From NCBI GenBank assembly GCA_963819635.1, contig CAWFWX010000008.1, forward strand, positions 186,001-250,000: 64,000 bases of DNA. Direction: 5' to 3'. Positions 32,060 to 41,112 of the stretch are shown here, piece by piece. This stretch comes from JACVRW01 sp963819635. Its GTDB lineage: Bacteria > Actinomycetota > Thermoleophilia > Solirubrobacterales > Thermoleophilaceae. Each line of letters begins with the position of its first letter. Positions within the stretch are counted from its first letter, which is position 1. Under the pieces are notes generated by a model. The model was given only the letters and a program-made list of their open reading frames with translations, was not told the DNA's origin and did no database searches. Position numbers and translations under genes: made by a program.

Positions 32060-34921
32060 ATGCTGAAGCGCTGGTGGCGGGTGGCCGTATTGGCAGTAGT
32101 TGCCGTGCCGTTTTTTGCGGTGGTGGGCTACGCCGGAACGAGCTCGGGAGCAACGAAATCGTCGTCACGCGACTACTCGCGTGCGACAACCGGCGCTGGG
32201 GAGGTCAAGGCCCTGCAGCACGGCGGGCTAGACCGGCACCTGGCGCCGACGCGCGACAACATCGAGCTGGTCGGGAAGCTCGAGATGAACACGCCGCCGG
32301 AGTTCAGGTTTGCCCCGCCGGTCACTCCGGGCGAGTCGCCCGACCCGAGCCAGCCCGCGGTGGTGGAGGGCCAGATCGCGGACGTGGGCGTCTACAAGAC
32401 CACTGCCTACCTCCAGTCCTGGTCAGAGGAAAGCTGCAAGCGCGGCGGCTTCTTCTCCGTCGACATCTCCGATCCGGCGAACCCGAAGCAGCAGGCGTTC
32501 GTGCCGGCCCTGCCCGGCACTTACCACGGTGAGGGCGCTCAGGCGCGCACGATCAACACGACCTTCTTCAACGGCGACATGCTCGCCGTGAACAACGAGC
32601 CGTGCGACACGACAGGCGTCGGCGGCTTCGATCTGTACGACGTGAGCAATCCGGCGGATCCGAAGATCCTCGTCCAGGGCGCGGGCGACCAGTCGCCAGA
32701 CGAGCCGCCGAGCGGGCAGCCCGAGGTGGGCTTCGCCGACACCACGCAGGATCCCGCCAAGGTGCCGAACAGCGCCCACTCGATCTTCATCTGGCAGGAC
32801 GGCGCGAAGGCCTATGCGGTGATCGTGGACAACATCGAGGTCCACGACGTCGACATTTTCGACATCACGAACCCGAGCGCCCCGGTGTTCATCGCCGACG
32901 TGGACCTGGTCGGGCTCGCGGACGCCGCCGGCCTGGACATCATCGGGAACTCCGCGAACGGCGACAACGTCTTCCTCCACGACATGGTCGTGAAGGAGAT
33001 CAACGGCGTGCAGACGATGCTCGTCTCGTACTGGGACGCCGGCTACCTGAAGCTGAACGTGGAGGACCCGGCGAACCCCGTGATCACGGGCGACATGGAC
33101 TTCGGGACGAACGACCCGCTGGTCGTCGACCCGGGGACCAGCCAGGGCTTCGAGCGGCCGGAGGGCAACGCCCACGAGGCCGAGTTCAGCCACGACAACC
33201 GATTCGTCCTGGCGGCGGACGAGGACTTCGGCGCATTCCGGCCCGACTCGTTCTCCATCGTCTCCGGCCCGAACGCCGGGGAGTACGAGGCGGCGGTCGT
33301 GCCCGGCGGGCAAGGCCCCACGATCCTGCCCGACCGGACGCTGAACGGCCCGGTGGCCTACGGCGGGTACGGCTGTCCCGACTCGAATCCGAACGCCGGC
33401 GTCACGCCTCAGCCCGTCCCGGACGCGGACACCGTGTTCCCGCCCGCCTCGCTCGGCCCGGGCGAGGAGCAGATCCTCGTGCTGCAGCGCGGGCCCGCGT
33501 TCGACCCGGGCGAGGACTACGACGGCGACGGCGTCACGGACAACGATCCCGATGACGCGTGCTTCCCGGGCCGCAAGGCGCATAACGCCGTCGTGGCCGG
33601 CTGGGACGCCGTCGTACTCGCGAACCGGCATCAGGGGCCACCCAACGACACCCAGGCAAACGACTCGGTGAACTGCGGCTCCGGCGACTTCTCGGACATC
33701 GTCGTCGCGCTGTGCGTGTCGCACGAGACGCTGCACCGTATGTTCGACGACCCGCCGGAGTTCGACTCGCCGTATGACCACGAAGCCGATCTCGTCACGA
33801 TTGGGACGGAAGGCAACGAGATCGCGGCGACATCGGTGTTCGACGGCTGGGGCTACACGCACCTCTACCGCAATGAGCCCAGCGGGCTGGTCGCGGTGGA
33901 CCACTTCGCGATCGACGAGGCGCTCGACGAGCGCTTCGGCGGCGGCGACTTCGGCGACCTGTCGGTGCACGAGTTCGCCACCGACGCAACCGAGAACATC
34001 GCCTACAGCGCCTACTACGCGGGCGGCATGCGCGTAGTGAGCTTCGGCGATAACGGCATGGAGCAGGTGGGCGCGTTCATCGACCAGGGCGGCAACAACT
34101 TCTGGGGCGTCGAGCAGTTCACGACGCCGCAGGGTGACCGCCTGTTCGCCGGCTCAGACCGTGATTTCGGCCTGTACCTGTTCCGGTACACCGGGCCGGG
34201 CGCGGCGCAGAAGCCGGCCTGCTCGGACACCACGGCGCTGGTGCCGTTCAGGGGCAGCACGAACGTGTCCCTGGCCTGTGCCGACGCCAACGCCAACGCG
34301 CTGACCAGGTCGATCGTGACGGGCCCGACGAGGGGCTCGCTGAGCGGCGACGCGAACAGCGGGACGGTCAGCTACAGGCACACCGGCAGGACCATGGGTG
34401 CGGTCGACGCGTTCACCTTCAAGGCGAACGACGGTGCGGCGGACTCGAACACCGCGACGGCGAGCATGGTGGCGGTGGCGGGGAACTCGGGGCGCTGCTC
34501 CAACCCGTTCAGGGGCACGCGCCGCCGCAACATCATCCTGGGCAGCCGCTTCGGCGACAGGATCAGCGCGCTCGGCGGTGACGACGAGCTCGAGGGCCGC
34601 GGTGGACGCGACTGCCTGTCGGGCGGCCGTGGCGACGATGACGCTCTCGGCGGCAGCGGCAACGACAGCCTCTCGGGCGGCCGCGGGGCCGACGAGCTCG
34701 AGGGCGGCGGCGGCAACGATGTGATGCGCGGCCAGGTCGGCAACGACCAGATGAAGGGCGGATCGGGCCGTGACCGCTTCTCCGGCGGTTCCGGGAACGA
34801 CCGGATCAGCGCCGCCGGCGGCGGCCGGGACCGGATCAGCTGCGGCGCCGGGTTCGACCGCGTCGTGGCCGACGGCAGGGACCGCGTCGGCGCGGCCTGC
34901 GAGAGCGTCGTCAGACGCTGA
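32060..34921 (+). CDS. Large secreted LVIVD / PA-domain / RTX-repeat protein
   Basis: A 953-residue exported protein. The N-terminus (KRWWRVAVLAVVAVPFFAVV) is a signal segment. LVIVD-type propeller repeats follow (FFSVDISDPANPKQQ, FDLYDVSNPADPKI, VDIFDITNPSAPVF, LKLNVEDPANPVITG). At about residues 470-560 a protease-associated-like insert (EEQILVLQRGPAFDPG, then KAHNAVVAGWDAVVLANRHQ) carries a DYDGDGVTDNDPDD calcium-type loop. A cadherin/Ig-like module (about 720-810) and RTX nonapeptides (GGSGNDSLSGGRGADELEG) follow, ending with a conserved Cys. GAGGGGAG 5 bases before the ATG decides the start. It is probably a calcium-dependent surface protein; binding partner unknown. Confidence 0.85.
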   Translation: MLKRWWRVAVLAVVAVPFFAVVGYAGTSSGATKSSSRDYSRATTGAGEVKALQHGGLDRHLAPTRDNIELVGKLEMNTPPEFRFAPPVTPGESPDPSQPAVVEGQIADVGVYKTTAYLQSWSEESCKRGGFFSVDISDPANPKQQAFVPALPGTYHGEGAQARTINTTFFNGDMLAVNNEPCDTTGVGGFDLYDVSNPADPKILVQGAGDQSPDEPPSGQPEVGFADTTQDPAKVPNSAHSIFIWQDGAKAYAVIVDNIEVHDVDIFDITNPSAPVFIADVDLVGLADAAGLDIIGNSANGDNVFLHDMVVKEINGVQTMLVSYWDAGYLKLNVEDPANPVITGDMDFGTNDPLVVDPGTSQGFERPEGNAHEAEFSHDNRFVLAADEDFGAFRPDSFSIVSGPNAGEYEAAVVPGGQGPTILPDRTLNGPVAYGGYGCPDSNPNAGVTPQPVPDADTVFPPASLGPGEEQILVLQRGPAFDPGEDYDGDGVTDNDPDDACFPGRKAHNAVVAGWDAVVLANRHQGPPNDTQANDSVNCGSGDFSDIVVALCVSHETLHRMFDDPPEFDSPYDHEADLVTIGTEGNEIAATSVFDGWGYTHLYRNEPSGLVAVDHFAIDEALDERFGGGDFGDLSVHEFATDATENIAYSAYYAGGMRVVSFGDNGMEQVGAFIDQGGNNFWGVEQFTTPQGDRLFAGSDRDFGLYLFRYTGPGAAQKPACSDTTALVPFRGSTNVSLACADANANALTRSIVTGPTRGSLSGDANSGTVSYRHTGRTMGAVDAFTFKANDGAADSNTATASMVAVAGNSGRCSNPFRGTRRRNIILGSRFGDRISALGGDDELEGRGGRDCLSGGRGDDDALGGSGNDSLSGGRGADELEGGGGNDVMRGQVGNDQMKGGSGRDRFSGGSGNDRISAAGGGRDRISCGAGFDRVVADGRDRVGAACESVVRR

Positions 34922-34995
34922 AGGCCCGACAGAGGAAGCCGGACGGGCGGGGGCCATGCGGCCCCCGCCCGGTTTCCCGAACTACGATTAGGCCG

Positions 34996-36026
34996 ATGGC
35001 GAGAGCTCTCGCGATCACGGTCGTGCTGGCGCTTGGCGCCCTGGCCACACCTGCCGCCGCGTCGGCGAGCGGGTACAGCGCGGCCCACACGGACATGTGT
35101 GGCGGGGGCGGCGGTGGGGGCGCCGGTGAGGGCGAGTTCCGAGCGCAGGACGCATCGATCCCGCCGCCGCCGTACGACATGGACTGCGACCTCGTGGGTG
35201 ACGGCCCGAATGATCCGGACGGCACCGGGCCGGTCCGAGCCGGCCCTGACAACTGCCCGACCGTGCGCAACGCCGATCAGCGCGATACGGACGGCGACGG
35301 GCAGGGCGACGCGTGCGACTCGGACGACGACGGCGACGGTGTGGGCGATCTCGGCGACAACTGCCGCACCGTGCCGAACCCGGGCCAGGAGGACTCGAAC
35401 GGCGACGGGCGCGGCGACGCGTGCCCGCCGGCCGACACCGACGGGGACGGCCTACTCGACGACGTCGACAACTGCAAGAACGTGCCGAACCCGGATCAGG
35501 TGAACTCAGACATCGACTCCCAGGGCGATGCCTGCGATTTCGACGACGACGACGACTACCTCCCGGACGACACGGACAACTGCCCGCTCGCGTCGAACCA
35601 GGACCAGGCGAACGCCGACAACGATGCGCTGGGCGACGCCTGCGACCCGACCCCCGGCATCGTCACCCCGGGCCCGGGTCCGGGAACGACCGGAAACGAC
35701 CACACGAAGCCGCGCGTGCGGGTGCGCCTGGCGCGCGATACAGCGCCTCAGCGACCTGCTGGGCGGCATGGCCACGTCCGTGCGCTGCTCCGAGGCCTGC
35801 GCCATCACCGGTCGCCTCATGCGCGGGCGCAGGTCGATCGTCGCGAAGGGAACCGCGACACTGGCCGGGGCGGGCCGCACCTGGCTCTTCGTCCGGCTGA
35901 AGAAAGGGATGGCCAGGAGGCTTCGTCGGCGACGGACGGACGCTCCGCACGACGCTTCAGCTGAAGGTGATCGACGCGGCGGGCAACGTCACCCGCGCAC
36001 GCCGCACGGTCATCCTCGCAGCCTGA
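34996..36026 (+). CDS. Secreted thrombospondin type-3 repeat protein, two frameshifts
   Basis: An exported protein of 342 residues after repair. A signal peptide (residues 1-24) and Gly-rich linker precede about four thrombospondin type-3 repeats, calcium-binding Asp-rich units with paired Cys (DGDGQGDACDSDDDGDG, DNCRTVPNPGQEDSNGDG, DNCKNVPNPDQVN). A C-terminal Ig-like domain (SVRCSEACAITGRL, LQLKVIDAAGNV) ends it. The frame changes near 35737 (extra G in GCGCGCG) and near 35920; removing one base at each gives exactly 343 codons to TGA 36024-36026. TACGAT lies 7 bases before the ATG, suggesting a leaderless start. The tail overlaps the opposite RTX gene by 17 bases. Confidence 0.8.
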
Positions 36027-37081
36027 TCAGCGGCATCCGCCGCTTGGCGGAGTTGCCTGCGCTGTCGGTCGCGACCACGGTTAGGCGCGCCACCGCGCGC
36101 CGCCGCGTGCGCAGGGCGCGGCGCGCCACGCGGAGCTCGCGTCCCTTGAGCTTCACCGTGAGCGTGACCCCGCCGCCCGCCACGCTCACTCGCCGCCGGT
36201 TGCTGATCAGCGGCAGCGACAGCCCTCCCGCGTCGAGGAACCCCGAGGCGGCGATCGTCCCGCGCTCGCTCGAGCTGGCGGCGATCCGGATCCGCCCTCC
36301 TTCGCCGAGCCTCTGCAAGGTCGCGACCGCCCGCCTGCACCTTCGGCCGCGTGGTGTCGTCGCCCGAGCTCCAGTCGCCGGGCGGCGGTGGCGTCGCCAC
36401 GCGGGTCACGCCTTCACAGTCGTCGGCGATCTCGTCGAAGGTGTCGGCGTCGACCTGGTCGGCACCGCCACCGCAGCTGACGTTGTCGGCCAGCCCGTCG
36501 CGCGAGCGGAGATCGTCGCTCCCGTCCTCGCCCGCCAGCCGGTCGAGACCGAGTCCCGCCTGCAGGACGTCGTCGCCCGCTCCTCCGGCCATCCGGTCGT
36601 TTCCGTCCCCGCCCGCGATCTGGTCGTTGCCCCCGCCGCCCGCCAGGGTGTCGTTGCCGTCGTCGCCGCTGACCGTGTCCGCGCCGTCGCCGCTGGTGAG
36701 CGTGTCCGTCCCGAACCCCCCCGAGAGGAGCACCGGCAGCGTCACCGAGAGGTCGGCGTGGTCCTCGCGGTCGCCGAGGCTGACCCTGATCCGGGTAAGG
36801 CCGCCGACCGGGCAGAACACCTGGATGATCCAGGAGTTGGCGTCGTTCGTGAGCTCGCCGGGGCGGCACGGGCCGGGGTCCATGCCGCCGTCGACGGTCG
36901 GGTCCCGGATGTCCAGCTCGCCCCCGGACGGATGGATGTTCAGGCTGTTCAGGGAGGTCGCGTCGGCGGCCACGTAGCTGAGCTCGCCGCCGCTCACGCG
37001 CACGAGCGAGTGCGCCGCGGCGCCGGCGGGAAGGGCGAGGCACGCCGCGATGACCGCTGTGATCGCCGCCGGGCGCGTCAC
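36010..37081 (-). CDS. Secreted RTX-type protein with Ig-like tail, one frameshift
   Basis: Exported protein of 356 residues after repair. A signal peptide (residues 1-20, ending GAAA) is followed by a beta-sandwich (VRVSGGELSYVAADATSLNS) and a beta-roll of Gly/Asp nonapeptides (GGDGNDRMAGGAGDDVLQAG), ending with paired Cys (VSCGGGAD, DDCEGV). A basic Ig-like domain (RIRIAASSSERGTIAASGF, ATDSAGNSAKRR) closes it. The frame breaks near 36322; deleting one C on the plus strand joins VQAGGRTLQRLGEGG and restores 357 codons. The GTG start overlaps the preceding BNR gene stop (GTGA). It is the last gene of a four-gene operon. Confidence 0.8.
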
Positions 37082-37971
37082 GGCTCGAACACGGCCTCCC
37101 AGCGCCGGCCTCCGTCGGTCGTCTCGACGATCGTGCCGTCGCTGAGGGCGAGGTAGAGATGCTGATCGTCGATCACCTTGAACTTGTAGGGCTCGCCGTC
37201 CACACGCCCCACGTCCTCCCAGGTGTCGCCGCCGTCGTCCGAGACGCGGACCGTGCCGTCCCGGTCGGCGCGGTAGAGCGACTCCGGCCCCGCCCATGCC
37301 AGGCGGATCCCGGGCGCTCGCGCGATCGGCCGCCAGGTGTCGGCGCCGTCCTCGGAGCGGAACAGCTCGTCGTCGTTCGCCGCGACCAGCCGGTCCGGGT
37401 CGTTCGGGTCGACGTCGAAGTCGATGATCAGGCCTCGCGGCGTGAAGTGCTCGGTGAACGTCCTGCCGCCGTCCTCGGAGATCACGATTGCACTCAACAC
37501 GGCATCGAACGCGTACATGCGGTCGTGCCGCAGAACGATCTTGTGGAGGTCCGCGGCGCCGTAGCGGGACACGACGTGCCAGCTGCGGCCGCGGTCGTCC
37601 GAGCGGAGGAAGCCGAGGAAGGCGGCGAGCTTGCCCTGCGTATCCGGGTGACCCGAGCCGATCAGCGAGCGCGGGCCGTCCACCTTGGCGAGCAGGAAGG
37701 TCCCGATCGTGTCGCTCTTCCCCTTGTGCGTGATCGTCGAGCGGATCCTCGTGGCGCGGTCCTCGTCCGGGTCGATCCGGTAGAAGCCGCGGTTGGTGGT
37801 CAGGAGGAAGTCGCCGCTCTGGGGATCGATGTCGAGCGAGTTCACGAACGGCGGCTTCTTCGAGAGGTCCACCAGGCGCGTCGACTCGCCGCCGCTCGTG
37901 TCGCCGCCGCACCCGGCGAGGGCCAGCGCGACCGCGGCGAGCACGCCGGGGACGAGCGCCGCGCGCCTCAT
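37078..37971 (-). CDS. Lipoprotein with BNR/sialidase-like propeller repeats
   Basis: A 297-residue lipoprotein (lipobox LALAGC near residue 20) made of BNR-type propeller repeats with Asp-box-like turns: SDDRGRSWHVV, SEDGGRTFTEHF, SEDGADTWRPI, SDDGGDTWEDV and TDGGRRWEAV. Such propellers occur in sialidases and in photosystem-assembly proteins; catalytic residues are not evident, so a scaffold or binding role is more likely. The ATG overlaps the membrane-protein stop (ATGA) and its own stop overlaps the RTX gene (GTGA), so all three should be made together. Confidence 0.82.
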   Translation of the reverse strand: MRRAALVPGVLAAVALALAGCGGDTSGGESTRLVDLSKKPPFVNSLDIDPQSGDFLLTTNRGFYRIDPDEDRATRIRSTITHKGKSDTIGTFLLAKVDGPRSLIGSGHPDTQGKLAAFLGFLRSDDRGRSWHVVSRYGAADLHKIVLRHDRMYAFDAVLSAIVISEDGGRTFTEHFTPRGLIIDFDVDPNDPDRLVAANDDELFRSEDGADTWRPIARAPGIRLAWAGPESLYRADRDGTVRVSDDGGDTWEDVGRVDGEPYKFKVIDDQHLYLALSDGTIVETTDGGRRWEAVFEP

Positions 37972-39413
37972 GTTCCCGCCTGCGCCAAGAGCCACAGCGC
38001 GAGTGTGGTGAACCCCACCATGATCCCGAGCATCCAGTACTGGGACCTGACCGCCATCTGCGTGTCGGGGTAGATGGCGAGCGCCCGGTCGTGCGCCAGC
38101 GTCAGCGCGGCGGCGTGCCCGAGCACGACGAACGCGACCTCGAGATACCACGCGTTCTCCTGGCTCAGCACGCCGTAGTCGATGCCGCTCGAGGCGGTGC
38201 CGAACAGGTCCCAGCCCTGCCCGAACGGGTCTGACGCGAGGTAGCCGATCGCCTGGCCCTCGAAGATCAGGAAGGTGAGGTAGTGAGCGGCCACGTACAC
38301 GAGGGCGATCGGCACCAGCGTGTGCACGAACGTCCTCCTCAGGCCCTCAACCGAGAAGCGCCCGCCGACGGACCTGGCGCCGATGATGCCGAGCGTGTAG
38401 AAGCCCGCGACCGCGAGGACGCACGCCAGGAGGCCCAGCGTGTCCATGATCTTCTCGGCGCTCGACAGCGACGTGCCGAGCGAGACGAGATCGTCCTCGA
38501 GCGGCGTCGCGATGTCACGCCAGACGGCCCCCTGGCTGAGGCCGTCGAACGTGACTGTCCCGATCATCACCAGCACGAAGGCCACGGTGCCGGGAACGAC
38601 GTCGAGCTTCGGCAGGCCGCCGAGCGGCGGACGGACGCCCACGGCACGGTCGCGCGTCTCGAACGGTGAGATCCGCGAGAAGAGGTTGAAGTAGACCGAG
38701 AAGGTCTCGCCGCGCGTGGACCACGTCTCGGTGCCGTAGACGGCCATGCCCACCCAGGTCAGCACGGTGTAGCCGCAGACGGCGGTGACGAGCGTGCGCG
38801 GCTCCTGGCCCCAGTCCGACGCGAGCTCGATCCAGGTGAACGCGAGCAGGCCGAGCACCGCGGGCCAGCGTCCAAGCCGCTCCGGATACGGCCGGTGCAC
38901 CGGCGGCCGGCCGCTCCGGAGCCTGGTGGCGAGCCAGCCGCTCGCCCGGCCCACGGCGCGCCAGGGGCTGAAGGCCCGGAACAGGTCACCGAACAGGGCG
39001 CTCGCGAACGCCATGCCGACCCAGAAGGTGATCAGGATGAAGGTCGGCGCGAAGTTGCTCTCGGAGTTCGCGCTGCCGAGGTAGCCGGCCCCGATGACCA
39101 CCGCCAGCAGGCCGGCGCCGACCGCGCCGCAGGCGATCTCGACCGGTCTGCTCCCGAGGAGCTCGCCGACGCCGCGCGGCAGCGGATGCCAGGTCACCTC
39201 CTGGAGCTTCGGCCGCGGCCAGAGCACCGCCAGCGCCACGAACGACACGATCAGCACCGCGGCCGCCGCCCAGCCGAACAGCCACTCGGGGATCGGCAGG
39301 TTCGCCCTCTGGATGAGGCCGTGCGCGTCCGCGGCCGCGGGCGAGAGGAGCGCGAGCGCCAGGGGAACCGCGGCAGCGACGGCGGCCGCCCTGGCCGTGT
39401 GGCGGGCGCTCAC
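37968..39413 (-). CDS. Multi-pass membrane protein of unknown function
   Basis: A 481-residue integral membrane protein with a signal-like N-terminus (ALALLSPAAADAHG) and about 11-12 hydrophobic segments, among them LFGWAAAAVLIVSFVALAVL, VAFVLVMIGTV and MLGIMVGFTTLALWLLA. Conserved-looking loops are LIQRANLPIPEWLFG right after the signal (His-rich AHG end) and ETFSVYFNLFSRISPF. I do not know the function. Some databases label related proteins fenitrothion hydrolase, but that is memory and unverified here. The GTG start lies 8 bases after the small Cys-rich gene, and the stop overlaps the BNR lipoprotein gene. Confidence 0.7.
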   Translation of the reverse strand: MSARHTARAAAVAAAVPLALALLSPAAADAHGLIQRANLPIPEWLFGWAAAAVLIVSFVALAVLWPRPKLQEVTWHPLPRGVGELLGSRPVEIACGAVGAGLLAVVIGAGYLGSANSESNFAPTFILITFWVGMAFASALFGDLFRAFSPWRAVGRASGWLATRLRSGRPPVHRPYPERLGRWPAVLGLLAFTWIELASDWGQEPRTLVTAVCGYTVLTWVGMAVYGTETWSTRGETFSVYFNLFSRISPFETRDRAVGVRPPLGGLPKLDVVPGTVAFVLVMIGTVTFDGLSQGAVWRDIATPLEDDLVSLGTSLSSAEKIMDTLGLLACVLAVAGFYTLGIIGARSVGGRFSVEGLRRTFVHTLVPIALVYVAAHYLTFLIFEGQAIGYLASDPFGQGWDLFGTASSGIDYGVLSQENAWYLEVAFVVLGHAAALTLAHDRALAIYPDTQMAVRSQYWMLGIMVGFTTLALWLLAQAGT

Positions 39414-39421
39414 GCGGCGGC

Positions 39422-39706
39422 TCAGCGGCGGATCGCGTAGTACACGTGGATGCCCTTGGCGCACCGGAACCTGAGCGCGGAGTTCTGGTACGTGCGGCAG
39501 CTGTAGCCGCTTGGCTTCCAATGACTGACGAGGTAGCGCTTCGCGTAGCGCCGCGCCGGCCGGCAGCGGATCTGGTCGGCCTTGATGTTGTAGGTGCGTC
39601 CGTGCACCGAGAGATTCCCGCAGTTGCGGGGAGGCACGATCGCGCTCGCGGACGACACCGCGACGAGTACGGCAGCCGAAAGGATGCAGACGCCAATGAG
39701 CTTCAA
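39422..39706 (-). CDS. Small secreted four-cysteine protein
   Basis: A 94-residue exported protein, first gene of a four-gene operon. A signal peptide (KLIGVCILSAAVLVAVSSASA) is followed by a basic domain with four Cys (RNCGNLSV, QIRCRPARR, GYSCRTYQ, RFRCAKG), probably two disulfides, and several Tyr and Arg. The TTG start has TAAACT 8 bases upstream and no SD sequence. Similar short basic Cys proteins are frequent in Thermoleophilia; no function is known. Confidence 0.65.
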   Translation of the reverse strand: MKLIGVCILSAAVLVAVSSASAIVPPRNCGNLSVHGRTYNIKADQIRCRPARRYAKRYLVSHWKPSGYSCRTYQNSALRFRCAKGIHVYYAIRR

Positions 39707-39745
39707 GCGCGCCGAGTTTAGCCAAAGATCACGTGAGCACCCGAG

Positions 39746-39751
39746 TAGGAT
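39746..39751 (+). promoter_or_regulatory. Putative leaderless -10 (TAGGAT) for the DtxR-type regulator
   Basis: TAGGAT ends 6 bases before ATG 39758, with no SD sequence between. A divergent -10-like TAAACT (39715-39720, minus strand) serves the small Cys-rich gene, so the 51-base gap holds two opposed promoters and is where autoregulation by the metal sensor would act. Confidence 0.45.
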
Positions 39752-39757
39752 GGCGCC

Positions 39758-40471
39758 ATGTCCCAGGAGCAGGTGACCGTCGCCGAGGAGGAGTACCTCC
39801 AGATCATCTACTGGCTCCAGGAGGCCGGTCTGCCCATCACCGGCGCGAACATCGCACGCGCGATGCAGGTTTCCGCGCCGACGGTGCACGAGATGATCGG
39901 CCGCCTCGAGGCGGACGGCTACGTGACGCGCGCAGCGGACAAGTCGCTCGAGTTCACGCAGTCCGGCCAGGAGCACGCGGCGGGAATCGTGCGGCGCCAT
40001 CGCCTGATCGAGCGCTTCCTCACCGACGTGTTCGACATCCCGTGGGACCAGGTCCACGAGGAGGCCGAGCGGCTCGAGCACTGGATGTCGCCGATGGTCG
40101 AGGAGCGGATGCTGCGCGCGATCGGCGATGCCAAGACCTGCCCGCACGGCCACCCGATCTTCGAGGGCGAGCGCGAGCTGGGCGTGCCGCTCGCCGACGT
40201 GAAGGAGGGCGCGCGCGTGCGCGTGCTCCGATTCGAGAACGAGGCCGAGGACCTGCTCCACTACCTGAAGGACACGGGGCTGACCCCCGGACTCGAGGGC
40301 ACGCTCGCGCGCGCGGGCGAGGACGAGCTCGTGGTTGACGCGAGCGGCTCGACCCACACGGTCACGCGCAGCGTCGCCGAGACCGTCTCCGTCGTCGCCG
40401 ATCCCTCGCCGCCGCCGCGCACCGCGCTCCCTGACCAGCTCGTGCTGGGCCGCGAGCGCTACGGCCGCTGA
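39758..40471 (+). CDS. DtxR/MntR family metal-dependent regulator
   Basis: A 237-residue metalloregulator. Residues 1-65 are the winged helix (VAEEEYLQIIYWLQEA, ANIARAMQVSAPTVHEMI, RLEADGYVTR), residues 66-140 the dimerisation and metal-binding part (RRHRLIERFLTDVFDIPWDQ, EEAERLEHWMS, CPHGHPI), and residues 155-230 a FeoA/SH3-like domain. With Mn(II) or Fe(II) bound, such proteins repress uptake genes. Cys in KTCPHGHP corresponds to the Cys ligand of iron-sensing members (MntR has Glu), so iron sensing is somewhat favoured; this is inference. The next gene begins 7 bases downstream. Confidence 0.9.
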   Translation: MSQEQVTVAEEEYLQIIYWLQEAGLPITGANIARAMQVSAPTVHEMIGRLEADGYVTRAADKSLEFTQSGQEHAAGIVRRHRLIERFLTDVFDIPWDQVHEEAERLEHWMSPMVEERMLRAIGDAKTCPHGHPIFEGERELGVPLADVKEGARVRVLRFENEAEDLLHYLKDTGLTPGLEGTLARAGEDELVVDASGSTHTVTRSVAETVSVVADPSPPPRTALPDQLVLGRERYGR

Positions 40472-40478
40472 CGCGGCG

Positions 40479-41112
40479 GTGAGCCTCCTCGAGGAGTGCC
40501 TCTCCGCCTACGGCGGGCTCGATCGGTGGCGGGCCGCGGACGCCGTCGAGGTGAGCATGTCCGCCCGCGGCCTCGCGTTCGCCCTGAGGGGCAACAGGCA
40601 TCCGGTCACGGACACACGGGTGCGCGTGCGTACGATCGGCCAGCACGTGGAGTTCTCGGACTGGCCGGACCCCGGCGTGACGGCGGTCATGACCAGCGAG
40701 GAATGCCGGATCGGCGACGCGAGCCGCCGCGAGCCGCGCTTCGGCAGGCGGTGGGACGAGTTCGACTTCCTTGCCTTCGGCGGGGCCGCGATGTGGACGT
40801 ACATGGCGCTCCCGTTCGTCCTTGCGGAGTGGGGCGCGGAGGAACTGCCCGGCCGGCGGCTGCGGTTCACCGTTCCCGAGCCGATCAGGAGCCACTGCCG
40901 CGAGCAGACCCTCCACCTGGACGACGCCGGTCTGATCGTGCGGCATCGGTACACGGCGGAGGCGTTCGGCCCGTGGGCGAAGGGCGACCACCGAAGCACG
41001 CGGCTTCATCACCTTCGACGGACTGCCCGTCCCCACGCGCCGGCGCGTCCGCCTCTCGCCGTTCGGCCCGGTGGTCGTGAAGGTCGACGTGTCCGACGCG
41101 GCCTGGGCCTAG
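40479..41112 (+). CDS. Protein of unknown function, one frameshift
   Basis: A 210-residue cytoplasmic protein after repair, not recognised. The start LLEECLSAYGGLDRWRAADA resembles the yGGlerW opening seen in some actinobacterial proteins of unknown function. It is rich in beta-strand stretches (VEVSMSARGLAFALRG, HVEFSDWPDPG, RLRFTVPEPI, FGPVVVKVDV). The frame shifts near 40991: dropping one C from CACCGA restores GDHEARGFITFDGLPVPTRR and an exact count of 211 codons to TAG 41110-41112. The GTG start lies 7 bases after the DtxR gene, suggesting co-transcription. The stop overlaps the opposite gene by 4 bases. Confidence 0.6.

Noticed and set aside
39707..39757. IdeR or MntR box in the gap before the DtxR-type gene
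   Set aside because: Only a half-match (TTTAGCC) is visible; the second half of a 19-bp iron or manganese box is absent.
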